The position numbers and the translations under genes are program-made. A DNA stretch of 64,000 nucleotides from JBAXTZ01 sp041666525 (GTDB taxonomy: Bacteria > Bacillota > Negativicutes > JBAXTZ01), in the NCBI GenBank assembly GCA_041666525.1, contig JBAYGT010000003.1:86624-150623 (forward strand), given 5' to 3'. Below are positions 43,550 through 51,330 of this stretch, piece by piece; position 1 is the stretch's first letter, and the number at the start of each line of letters is the position of its first letter. Under the pieces are notes generated by a model, which saw nothing but the letters and a program-made list of their open reading frames with translations, made no database searches and had not been told where the DNA came from.

Positions 43550-44637
43550 AGATATGTTATATTATTACCACTAGCGAATTTGGCGGTGCAACAAAAAATG
43601 TCTATTATTTAGCAAAACACTTTGCAAAACAACATGAGGTACATGTAATTGCCGGTGATAGACTATGGTTGGCCGATGAAGCCGAAGCGGCTGGTTTCGT
43701 TTTTCATCAAATACCGACAATTATCAAGCCGATATCGCCGCTTAAAGACGGACTTGCAATAATAGCGACTATTAAACTGTTTAGTAAAATCAAACCAGAC
43801 ATCGTCCATTGTCATTCTAGTAAAACTGGTCTGATTGGTCGTGTCAGTGCAAAAGTATTGCTGATTCCGACAGTGTTCACTGCACATGGCTGGGCAACAT
43901 TGAGAAGCTATGGCAAACTCAAGACTTGGCTGTATTTAATTATTGAGAAGTTCGCAGCATATTTGACTGATTGCATGGTATGTATCTCGACCGGTGATTT
44001 GCAATTGGCAAAAAAAATGTTTGCTTGTAAGCGCTTTGAGCTTGTATATAACGGAATTCCCGACACGGAATTTTTGGCAACCAGACATGACTCGGCGCGT
44101 CCGCTGAAATTATGTATGGTTGCACGATTCGCGCATCCGAAAACTCCGGGGATAGTAGTTGCAGCGTTAGAAAAGTTGTTGGCGCAAGGAACAATTATGC
44201 AGTTAACGCTTATTGGCGGCGGCCCGGATATCGATAAAATGAAAAATCAGTTTGATAAATCATCAGTGGCTAAAGAGATTAAATTTTTTGGTGAAACTGC
44301 TTATGTTGAGCGTGAATTATTAAACTACGATGTATTTGTGTTGTCGACAATTTGGGAAGGATTACCGATTTCGATTATCGAAGCAATGCGTGCCGGATTA
44401 CCGGTGGTGGCTAGTAATGTTGGTGGAAATTCCGATTTGATAGTCGACGAAGTGACCGGTTACTTATTTGAATCGGGCGATGTCGATAAATTAGCCGAAA
44501 TATTAAATAAAATCAATTGCAACAGGGGACTGCTACAGCAGCTCGGGAATAATGGCAGGCGTCGATATCATGAATTATTTACTGAAAAAGTAATGTTGGA
44601 GAAAACTGTGAAAATTTATGAAACTGTTCTGAGATAA
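43546..44637 (+). CDS. GT4-family glycosyltransferase C
   Basis: A 363-aa GT-B glycosyltransferase. The N-terminal ITTSEFGGATKNVYYLAKHF, the acceptor-side FTAHGWATLRS, and the donor-side VARFAHPKTPG and VLSTIWEGLPISIIEAMRAG followed by LPVVASNVGGN mark family GT4. ATG 43546 overlaps the beta-helix stop (ATGA). Last gene of the + strand polysaccharide series, followed by a bidirectional terminator. Confidence 0.92.
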   Translation: MKICYIITTSEFGGATKNVYYLAKHFAKQHEVHVIAGDRLWLADEAEAAGFVFHQIPTIIKPISPLKDGLAIIATIKLFSKIKPDIVHCHSSKTGLIGRVSAKVLLIPTVFTAHGWATLRSYGKLKTWLYLIIEKFAAYLTDCMVCISTGDLQLAKKMFACKRFELVYNGIPDTEFLATRHDSARPLKLCMVARFAHPKTPGIVVAALEKLLAQGTIMQLTLIGGGPDIDKMKNQFDKSSVAKEIKFFGETAYVERELLNYDVFVLSTIWEGLPISIIEAMRAGLPVVASNVGGNSDLIVDEVTGYLFESGDVDKLAEILNKINCNRGLLQQLGNNGRRRYHELFTEKVMLEKTVKIYETVLR

Positions 44638-44666
44638 CAACCAATAGTGATCTGATAAACACAATA

Positions 44667-44714
44667 AAACAGCTAGACATTAACAGTGTTTATACAAGTT
44701 ATGTCTAGCTGTTT
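44667..44714. terminator. Bidirectional terminator between convergent operons
   Basis: A perfect 14-bp inverted repeat, AAACAGCTAGACAT (44667-44680) and ATGTCTAGCTGTTT (44701-44714), with a 20-base loop. It separates the + strand glycosyltransferase series from the minus-strand synthase operon. Confidence 0.8.
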
Positions 44715-44723
44715 GCAATTAAT

Positions 44724-45761
44724 CTAATAAAAAAGCACATCTACTGGCAGATCAGCAATCTTGTATTGTGCAGGAATAGGTTCGGAGGGAATTACGCGGA
44801 TTACAATTTTGTTTTTTTCGTTCGAAACGATTCCAGTTCGTGACGGATCAAGCTCGGCCATAACCGGAGTGGCAGACACTGTGCCATTAACTAAATTGCC
44901 ATTAGGAAAACGGATACGAACTTTTTGGTTTGCAACAAGTTTTTCGGATAAAAATTTTGATTCAATATATGCCAGAATAAACACATTTTGGCGTAATACT
45001 ACTTTTGCTATTTCCTGACCTTCTTTGACATATTCATTTTCCTGAACAAACAATTTAGCCATGCTCCCATCTTCGGGAACACTTATGTTCAGAAGGTTAA
45101 TTGAAGTTTTCAGCGCTCGCAACTTTGTTTCGGTGTCAAGAATATTTTTGTCAAAGTATTCAGTGCTTTGTAGCGTTCTAGTCGCCTGAAACCGTGCGAT
45201 ATCGGCTTCAAGAGCGTAATATTGCTGTTCAGCGATATTTAAATCGCGCCGGGCGTTGGCGGTGTCTAATATTGTCGTTGCGCCATCCTGACGTAGCTTC
45301 TGTAAAGTGTCAAGATTTTCCTGACACTTTATGCGATATGCCATCGTTGCTGCCTTAGCTTGAATGAGCTTCGTTCGCTCGGAGTCATCTTGTAAAAATT
45401 TTTGTTTTTCGGTTTTGAAAATATTGATTTCGTCCTGAAGGGCATTTTGTTCGGAAAGCATTTGCGGGCTGTCGAGTTTGATAATTTCTTGGTTTTTAGA
45501 AAAAGCTTCACTTTGTTTGAATCTGATTGTTTTTACGTAAGCGTTGGTTGGAGACCGTAAAGTTACTTCGCCAAAAGTAATGTACCCCGATGCGGTCATG
45601 AAAAAAGTATCGCTAAACATTACGTAGCCTAAATAAGCGAATGGCGACAATATCAGCAGCATCAAAATATACCAGTAAATTTTGGCCAGATTGCGCTTGC
45701 CAGGTGCATATTTTATTGGTTGGGTGATTTTTTGTTCTTTATATTGAAAATTAAAACCCAT
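44724..45761 (-). CDS. HlyD-like membrane fusion protein of the synthase operon
   Basis: A 345-aa protein with one membrane helix (about 28-49), a first lipoyl half-motif (ASGYITFGEVTLRSPTNAYV), an alpha-hairpin coiled coil (about 100-225) and the returning beta-barrel (LNISVPEDGSMAKLFVQENE, VRIRFPNGNLVNGTVSATP). This is the HlyD/EmrA architecture, as in the periplasmic part of Alg44. It would connect the inner-membrane synthase to the periplasm. No PilZ domain is present, unlike Alg44. It is the last gene of the operon, 16 bases after the synthase. Confidence 0.85.
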   Translation of the reverse strand: MGFNFQYKEQKITQPIKYAPGKRNLAKIYWYILMLLILSPFAYLGYVMFSDTFFMTASGYITFGEVTLRSPTNAYVKTIRFKQSEAFSKNQEIIKLDSPQMLSEQNALQDEINIFKTEKQKFLQDDSERTKLIQAKAATMAYRIKCQENLDTLQKLRQDGATTILDTANARRDLNIAEQQYYALEADIARFQATRTLQSTEYFDKNILDTETKLRALKTSINLLNISVPEDGSMAKLFVQENEYVKEGQEIAKVVLRQNVFILAYIESKFLSEKLVANQKVRIRFPNGNLVNGTVSATPVMAELDPSRTGIVSNEKNKIVIRVIPSEPIPAQYKIADLPVDVLFY

Positions 45762-45777
45762 TAGATGTTTCTCCTCG

Positions 45778-47112
45778 TTATCCGCTTTTTTTTATGACCC
45801 ACCATGGTGCCATTGTTGTGTCTCGGTGGGTGTTAAGTGTAAATTCGCTGATGGTTGCTATTGCGGTGACAACACGCATAATAAATTGATATATGGGCAT
45901 TAATGGTGTATATAATATGAATCGAAAATCTTTTTTCTTGCGGTCAGATACGAAACAAAGATAGAGCGTAAACAACACTAATGTTGAAAATAAATAGTAC
46001 AGATAAGTAAAAATCATCATCGTAGTTGCAAATGCCAGAGAAAACTTGATGAATAACCATAATATGTATAGTATTGAAAGAAACGGTACACACAAACAAA
46101 AAATGAAATCATACCAGAATATTGCTAATAGGTTATTCCAGCCAATATTTTTTGGACGCAAAAGTTTACGATAACGGCGGAAATACAAAAATGATAAATC
46201 GCCGTCCCAACGTAATCGTTGCTTAAATAGAGATTTCCAGGTATCAGGAACGTCAGTGTACATTGTAGCGTCATAGCTATGGATAATTTTTAGTTCAGGA
46301 TAGCGTTTTAAATAGCCTTTAATTCTTAGTGTCATATCAGCATCTTCAGCAGTGCCGTTTTTCCAGCCGCCGATTGCTTTAACAAAACTTTTTCTAAACC
46401 AACCGTGGGCACCGGAAATATTGTTCAGCACACCTAATTCCGCGAGACCAGTTTTTGATAATTGCAGTCCAAGCATGTATTCAATTGCTTGAAATCGTGT
46501 TACTAAGGATTTGCGGTAATTACGAACTCGGATGTTGCCGGACGAACCAACGACGTTGGGATCGCTAAAACCGCGCATTGCCGCTGCGACCAAATCATTG
46601 TCTACAGAGCAATCGCCGTCGATAATAAAGATTATTGTTCCGCTAGACAGCGCCAGCCCCAGATTGTTTGATGAAACCCGTCCGCCGCGGATTTTTTTTG
46701 GAATAACCTTAATAATTCGTGAAGCGTCTTTATGCTTTGTATGATGTTTGCGTGCGTATTCCAATGCCACGTCATAAGTTTCTTTGTTAACATCCGAACC
46801 ATCCACCATTACTAGTATTTCAATACGGCCGCGATATATTTGTTCGACCAGTGACTGGATGGTCGCAATTATTGCTTCACCTTCACTGTAGCAGGTTATG
46901 ATACAACTTACAGTAGGAAAATAGTTGTCGGGATATTTTTTTATAAAAACCTCTTTCCAGAATTTTCGAAAATATCCGACAATAATGATTGTAGTAAGCG
47001 GTATTTCTAAAAAAATCACTACCGGAAATAGTAAAACTATGAATCTTCCGGAATCTTTGCTCTGTAAGTATAACGAAAAAAAATAAAGAATTTCATTAAA
47101 AAGATTGGTCAT
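45778..47112 (-). CDS. Processive GT2 polysaccharide synthase
   Basis: A 444-aa inner-membrane glycosyltransferase of the cellulose/chitin/hyaluronan/Alg8 type. Helices lie at about 24-48 and in the C-terminal third, flanking a GT2 catalytic domain with the first aspartate in VMVDGSD (101-107), DGD at 165-167, TAED with the base Asp at 257, and QRLRW at 298-302. All hallmark residues of a processive synthase are intact. Product identity cannot be read from sequence. It starts inside the end of the upstream gene (ATGA overlap), so the two are coupled. Confidence 0.92.
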   Translation of the reverse strand: MTNLFNEILYFFSLYLQSKDSGRFIVLLFPVVIFLEIPLTTIIIVGYFRKFWKEVFIKKYPDNYFPTVSCIITCYSEGEAIIATIQSLVEQIYRGRIEILVMVDGSDVNKETYDVALEYARKHHTKHKDASRIIKVIPKKIRGGRVSSNNLGLALSSGTIIFIIDGDCSVDNDLVAAAMRGFSDPNVVGSSGNIRVRNYRKSLVTRFQAIEYMLGLQLSKTGLAELGVLNNISGAHGWFRKSFVKAIGGWKNGTAEDADMTLRIKGYLKRYPELKIIHSYDATMYTDVPDTWKSLFKQRLRWDGDLSFLYFRRYRKLLRPKNIGWNNLLAIFWYDFIFCLCVPFLSILYILWLFIKFSLAFATTMMIFTYLYYLFSTLVLFTLYLCFVSDRKKKDFRFILYTPLMPIYQFIMRVVTAIATISEFTLNTHRDTTMAPWWVIKKSG

Positions 47113-48464
47113 AATTTAGCCGAAACTTTTTCTAGTAACTCGCGGGCAGTTAAATCAGAAATATCTTCAACACCGGAAGAAAACCAAGCGATTTTGGTTT
47201 CAAATCGTCCTTGCTTCAATTCCATAGATTTGACAAATTCCGCTATTCGTTCGACAAGTATTGTCAGCCCTTCGGAGTCGGTATTTGGAAGCAAGAAGAT
47301 GAAGGTATTATGATCTAATTTAGAACACATATCAGTGGTCCGTACGACTCTTCGTAAAAATCGTGCCAACTCCAGCATTAGGTCGTAACCTGAGGCAGAG
47401 TTATTTGGTATGATTTGTAGAGCTATCAATCCGAAACGTTCTTTATCATAGCGAATTTGCATGGCAACAATCCAGTCCAGCATAAATAGCATTTGGTTAA
47501 TTACAATATAATTGAGTTCGTTAACAATTAGTCCAGCCGAGTTGACGGTGCCAAATTTGGTTTGGGCGCGACCAGCATCGGTTAGTTTGTATTCATAAAT
47601 CGGTCGTTTGCTTAAGTCTTCGGTGGAAAAAGTTTTGTTGCAGGTCAGGCAAACGACGCTAAGTTTACTGTCGATATGATAATTTCCACAGTCTAAACAT
47701 ACACCGTTTTCCAATGGACGATCGTAGTCTTCACCGATTAGCCGCAGTTTTGTCCGGCAAGACGGGCATACCATACGACCATCTTTGATGAACTGGCTTT
47801 CGGGAGCAACATGTCCACAAGTAAAGCAGTGCACGAATTTTTCGTTGCGAATGTTGATGCTACCGCAATGCGGACAAAGATCGCTGAATTTGAGTAACGC
47901 CGAGAAACAGCTTGAACAGCAAAAAATTCGATCAACCAGTCGGGTTTTGGCAAGAATATTTTGATTTGTCATTTCTTCTAGCCAGAAGAAATAGTCTTCC
48001 GCACCGTCGTAAAATTGTTCAACATGTGGATAATAATAAAATATTGGCTTCGTTTTATCTAATTCTGGAATAATGTGGAATGCTGGCCTGGTATAGAAGT
48101 ATGCAAGAACTCGATTTTCCCAACTACTATAATTATGAACTTCAATTTCCTGAACCAGTATTATGATTTCCAGGATATGTTTTTTGAGTTCGTTTACCGG
48201 CAAAGGTTTATAGTAAGTACTGAACTCACCATCGGTTTCCCAAACAATCGGCGTCAAGCAGAGTTGGTCAGACTTTCTTAACGAATTGATAAGCGGTTGT
48301 AATAACTCACGGCCGAAACCTGTGGAAACAATCAGCGCTGTGGGTATTAGCGCAGATGCAACGAAATCTTCAATTGAGTTAAACAAAATTATTTCGCCAA
48401 GCTCGGCGGATAACGTTCCAAGTAGGGTGTTATTGATGTTTTGTGCAATATATGCAACCTTCAT
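47109..48464 (-). CDS. Zinc-ribbon protein with degenerate GGDEF and RxxD site
   Basis: A 451-aa cytoplasmic protein. Residues 1-110 form a receiver-like alpha/beta start (MKVAYIAQNINNTLLG). About 185-280 hold six CxxC pairs (CSSC, CPHC, CFTC, CPSC, CLDC, CLTC), that is several zinc ribbons. The C-terminal 130 residues look like a GGDEF domain in which RTTD (375-378) sits nine residues before DHNTF (384-388) where GGEEF belongs. The active site is lost but the RxxD inhibitory c-di-GMP site is kept, as in PelD. ATG 48464 (GGAGGT upstream) is chosen over an in-frame start 93 bases earlier. Confidence 0.75.
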   Translation of the reverse strand: MKVAYIAQNINNTLLGTLSAELGEIILFNSIEDFVASALIPTALIVSTGFGRELLQPLINSLRKSDQLCLTPIVWETDGEFSTYYKPLPVNELKKHILEIIILVQEIEVHNYSSWENRVLAYFYTRPAFHIIPELDKTKPIFYYYPHVEQFYDGAEDYFFWLEEMTNQNILAKTRLVDRIFCCSSCFSALLKFSDLCPHCGSINIRNEKFVHCFTCGHVAPESQFIKDGRMVCPSCRTKLRLIGEDYDRPLENGVCLDCGNYHIDSKLSVVCLTCNKTFSTEDLSKRPIYEYKLTDAGRAQTKFGTVNSAGLIVNELNYIVINQMLFMLDWIVAMQIRYDKERFGLIALQIIPNNSASGYDLMLELARFLRRVVRTTDMCSKLDHNTFIFLLPNTDSEGLTILVERIAEFVKSMELKQGRFETKIAWFSSGVEDISDLTARELLEKVSAKL

Positions 48465-48683
48465 ATTGAGTAGACCTCCATATAGTTCATTATCAATAAG
48501 AAAAGGGTTTAATGTAAGTAATAAATGACAAAAAAATGTGTAACAATTATCAATCACTCGGTTAGTTTACCACATCACACAAATTGTTGCTTTACAAGTA
48601 TGTTCTTCAATTTATTATAGAGAATAAAAGAAGGATTTTTTGCGAATCTGAGTGTTTTTCAAAAGATTGCTGATAAAACATTA

Positions 48684-48703
48684 TTAGTATGCTAAAATAC
48701 TAA
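48684..48703. promoter_or_regulatory. Inverted repeat over a -10-like element
   Basis: TTAGTAT (48684-48690) and ATACTAA (48697-48703) flank GCTAAA. The TGCTAAAAT inside resembles an extended -10, so a repressor bound here could block the ylbF-murB transcript. Confidence 0.45.
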
Positions 48704-48709
48704 CAAGAG

Positions 48710-48733
48710 TTGTTGACTATTGTTCATCAACAA
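48710..48733. repeat. Second inverted repeat upstream of the ylbF-like gene
   Basis: TTGTTGA (48710-48716) and TCAACAA (48727-48733) around 10 bases. It falls in the presumed leader, just before the ribosome site CAGGAGG. Operator or leader hairpin cannot be distinguished. Confidence 0.4.
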
Positions 48734-48760
48734 TATTAATTTGGTTATTCAGGAGGACTA

Positions 48761-49123
48761 ATGAGCAACGTATACAATGACATTCACAAGTTAGCATTTT
48801 CACTAAAAAATAGCGACGAGTTTTTGGCGCTTGCGGCTACGAAAAAAGCTTTAAACCAGGATGAAACTGCAAAAAAAATGGTGCAGGATTTCATGGAAAA
48901 GCAAATGGAACTGCAAATTGCCGCAATGTCTGGTAAACAAGAGGAGAATAAAGAAAAAATCGAGCAGGCGCAAAAATTGTACGAAATCATTGCATTGAAT
49001 AATAATGCTCGCGACTATCTTAATAATATGATGAAGTTCGATCGGATCGTTCAGGATATGTACAAGATTATCAACGATTCTATAAAAGAAGGAATGGATT
49101 TACTTGAGAACACAGAAGCTTAA
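48761..49123 (+). CDS. YlbF/YmcA-family protein
   Basis: A 120-aa, almost wholly helical protein of the YlbF/YmcA family, Firmicute proteins that in B. subtilis form a complex (YmcA-YlbF-YaaT) assisting RNase Y and developmental control. Seen here: VYNDIHKLAFSLKNSDEFLAL, DETAKKMVQDFMEKQMELQ and a long central helix with KQEENKEKIEQAQKLYEII. RBS CAGGAGGACTA precedes ATG. The 3' end overlaps murB by 20 bases. Whether it has the full RNase Y role here is inferred. Confidence 0.82.
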   Translation: MSNVYNDIHKLAFSLKNSDEFLALAATKKALNQDETAKKMVQDFMEKQMELQIAAMSGKQEENKEKIEQAQKLYEIIALNNNARDYLNNMMKFDRIVQDMYKIINDSIKEGMDLLENTEA

Positions 49124-50030
49124 CGCAGAAATTATTGCCCGTTTGCAACAAATAATTCCTGCAGAACGACTGTTCTTAGAAGAACCGTTATCGGCTCATA
49201 CCACTTTTCACATCGGCGGACCGGCGGAGTGTCTGCTTTTGCCGATGACTATTGATGAAGTAGTGAATATTTGTGCTGTTGTAAAAGCCAATAACATACC
49301 GTTGTTTATTTTGGGCGGCGGGTCGAATTTGCTGGTGCGCGATAACGGAATAGCGGGAATTGTTATTAAACTCAGTCCGGATTGTTTTGGACGAATTGAG
49401 AAAACTGACTGCGGTTTGCGTGCTTATGCCGGCGCAATGTTGAAAGATGTTTGTGCCTTCGCAGCGGCACATTCGTTGACGGGCATTGAATTTGCTTGTG
49501 GAATACCAGGGTCCGTCGGTGGAGCCGTGTATATGAATGCCGGAGCCTACGATGGTGAAATGTCCAACTGTGTGCATCTGGTTAAGGTGCTGTTGCCGGA
49601 TGGTACAATTACTGATATACAGAGCAAAGAGATTAGTTTTAGTTATCGTAACAGTGTCTTCCAAACGAATGGCGCGGTTATTTTGGCGGTCGAATTGCAC
49701 CTTTCTAAAGCCGATCAAGATATGATCGTCGACAAAATGCGTGATTTGACTATCCAGCGTGAAAGCAAGCAACCATTGAACGAACCGAGTGCCGGGTCGA
49801 CTTTTAAGCGTCCGCCAGGGAAATTCGTTGGTCCAATGCTTGAACAAGCAGGACTGAAAGGATTCACCTTGGGCGGCGCTCAGGTGAGCGAAAAACACGC
49901 CGGTTTTGTTATCAACGCGGGCAATGCTCAAGCAAGCGATGTTCTCGATTTGATTCATCACGTTCAAAACAAAATCAAAGAACAGTTCAATGTTGATTTA
50001 TTCCCTGAAGTAAAAGTTATAGGAGAATAA
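49104..50030 (+). CDS. murB: UDP-N-acetylenolpyruvoylglucosamine reductase MurB
   Basis: FAD enzyme reducing UDP-GlcNAc-enolpyruvate to UDP-MurNAc. The 308-aa protein has the FAD-binding motifs TTFHIGGPAECLLLP, ILGGGSNLLVRD and GIPGSVGGAVYMNAGAYDGE, and the C-terminal SAGSTFKRPPGKFVGPMLEQ with the catalytic serine. It is a type II MurB. TTG 49104 lies inside the end of the ylbF-like gene. In many Firmicutes murB is in the dcw cluster; here it is 37 kb away. Confidence 0.95.
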   Translation: MRTQKLNAEIIARLQQIIPAERLFLEEPLSAHTTFHIGGPAECLLLPMTIDEVVNICAVVKANNIPLFILGGGSNLLVRDNGIAGIVIKLSPDCFGRIEKTDCGLRAYAGAMLKDVCAFAAAHSLTGIEFACGIPGSVGGAVYMNAGAYDGEMSNCVHLVKVLLPDGTITDIQSKEISFSYRNSVFQTNGAVILAVELHLSKADQDMIVDKMRDLTIQRESKQPLNEPSAGSTFKRPPGKFVGPMLEQAGLKGFTLGGAQVSEKHAGFVINAGNAQASDVLDLIHHVQNKIKEQFNVDLFPEVKVIGE

Positions 50031-50034
50031 GATT

Positions 50035-51330
50035 ATGAGAGTGAAATTTCGTGGCAAAAGAAGCATTAAAATTGTTGGTCACTCGACGTTAAAGGAAAAA
50101 AGCAAAAACGATAAGCAACAGTTGTTCAACGTGCCCGAATATTTCGGTAATGCTGCCTGTACTGGCAAGGTTATGCTGATTGGCGGTGGTCCGGATCACA
50201 AACATAAAGATATTTATCCGAAAATTATTGAATTATCCGGCGGCGCAGCCGCGCTTGTCGGCATTATCAATACCAGCAATATCAATCCCAAAGCAACGGG
50301 AGCTGAGTATGTCGCTGATTTTGAGGCGTTTGGCACATCCGGTTTTGGTGCGAAAGAGTCGCCGTATGCTGTGAACATCGATATCACAAATGCGCCGGAG
50401 GACTGTAACTATAAAGAAGCAGTTTATGACCGAGCTATTATTGAGCAGATGGAGAAATGTACTGGATTCTATTTTCCCGGCGGTGACCAAAATCGGGTAA
50501 TAGAAGCATTTTTTAATAGTAACGGTGGTCCTACCCCGGCACTCGAGGCAGTATTTAAAATCTGGCGTGATGGCGGCGTGATTGCCGGTACCAGCAGCGG
50601 AGCTGCAATGATGTGCAATCCGATGCTGATAAGCGGGGTGAGCTTTACTTCGCTGTACTATGTAAAGGGTGCTGAAACTGGTGCGTTGCATGATTATAAC
50701 CGCTATGATGATTTGGCGTTAATTGGTGGCATGGGCGTAGTTCAAGACGCAATAGTTGATCCGCATATGGTCAAACGCGGCCGGATTGGACGTTTGATTG
50801 TTGCGATGCTTGATGCCGGAAAGCGGTTTGGTTATGGTGTAGGCGAAGTTACCGGGATGATACTGGATACTAATGGCAATATTGAGGTTATTGGCGATAA
50901 TGGAGTGGTTATTGTCGATATGGCCGAAGCCGAATGGGATCAAACAAAGCCATTTATTCGTATTGAAAATATTCGGTTACATTTCTTGGCAAATGGGGAC
51001 AAGTTTGAAAGTAAGGCGGGCCAAATTAATCCGTCCACAGAAAAAATTTGCGCTTCCATGCAATTATTTGATGACATGATGAAGAAACGCATTGCTAATC
51101 ATTTATTTGCGCCAATGTTGCGTGAGTATCCATACCGTAAACGTCCGGTAGGTGATTCTTACTGTTTTGATTCGGTTTCTTTTGATATGGATGTGATGTT
51201 CAGGTTTGCGATTACTAATGACAGTAAGACATTGGCTTATTATGGTAACATCGAAGAACCTGAAAGTTATTGTATCGAAAACCTAAAATTGGATATTATT
51301 CCGATGCGGATATATACGGAGGAATTTTAG
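50035..51330 (+). CDS. Cyanophycinase-like S51 peptidase
   Basis: A 431-aa protein of peptidase family S51. Seen: MLIGGGPDHK near residue 48, FYFPGGDQNRVIEAF (145-159), and the nucleophile segment GTSSGAAMM with serine at about 188. Residues about 320-431 extend beyond the usual cyanophycinase length and have no clear assignment. Cyanophycinase cleaves multi-L-arginyl-poly-L-aspartate to beta-Asp-Arg; no cyanophycin synthetase is in the window. It starts five bases after murB and ends exactly where the next gene starts. Confidence 0.85.
   Translation: MRVKFRGKRSIKIVGHSTLKEKSKNDKQQLFNVPEYFGNAACTGKVMLIGGGPDHKHKDIYPKIIELSGGAAALVGIINTSNINPKATGAEYVADFEAFGTSGFGAKESPYAVNIDITNAPEDCNYKEAVYDRAIIEQMEKCTGFYFPGGDQNRVIEAFFNSNGGPTPALEAVFKIWRDGGVIAGTSSGAAMMCNPMLISGVSFTSLYYVKGAETGALHDYNRYDDLALIGGMGVVQDAIVDPHMVKRGRIGRLIVAMLDAGKRFGYGVGEVTGMILDTNGNIEVIGDNGVVIVDMAEAEWDQTKPFIRIENIRLHFLANGDKFESKAGQINPSTEKICASMQLFDDMMKKRIANHLFAPMLREYPYRKRPVGDSYCFDSVSFDMDVMFRFAITNDSKTLAYYGNIEEPESYCIENLKLDIIPMRIYTEEF

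Noticed and set aside
44724..45761. HlyD-like protein as part of a type I secretion or multidrug system
   Set aside because: No ABC exporter or MFS pump is adjacent; the direct coupling is with a processive GT2 synthase.
49188..49967. 259-aa minus-strand frame inside murB
   Set aside because: It is fully antisense to murB, has no ribosome site or family features, and its length comes from the codon pattern of murB.
50035..51330. Cyanophycinase plus the ATP-grasp pair as a cyanophycin synthesis system
   Set aside because: The ATP-grasp proteins are about 390 aa and lack the Mur-ligase-like domain of cyanophycin synthetase, and the genes lie 32 kb apart.
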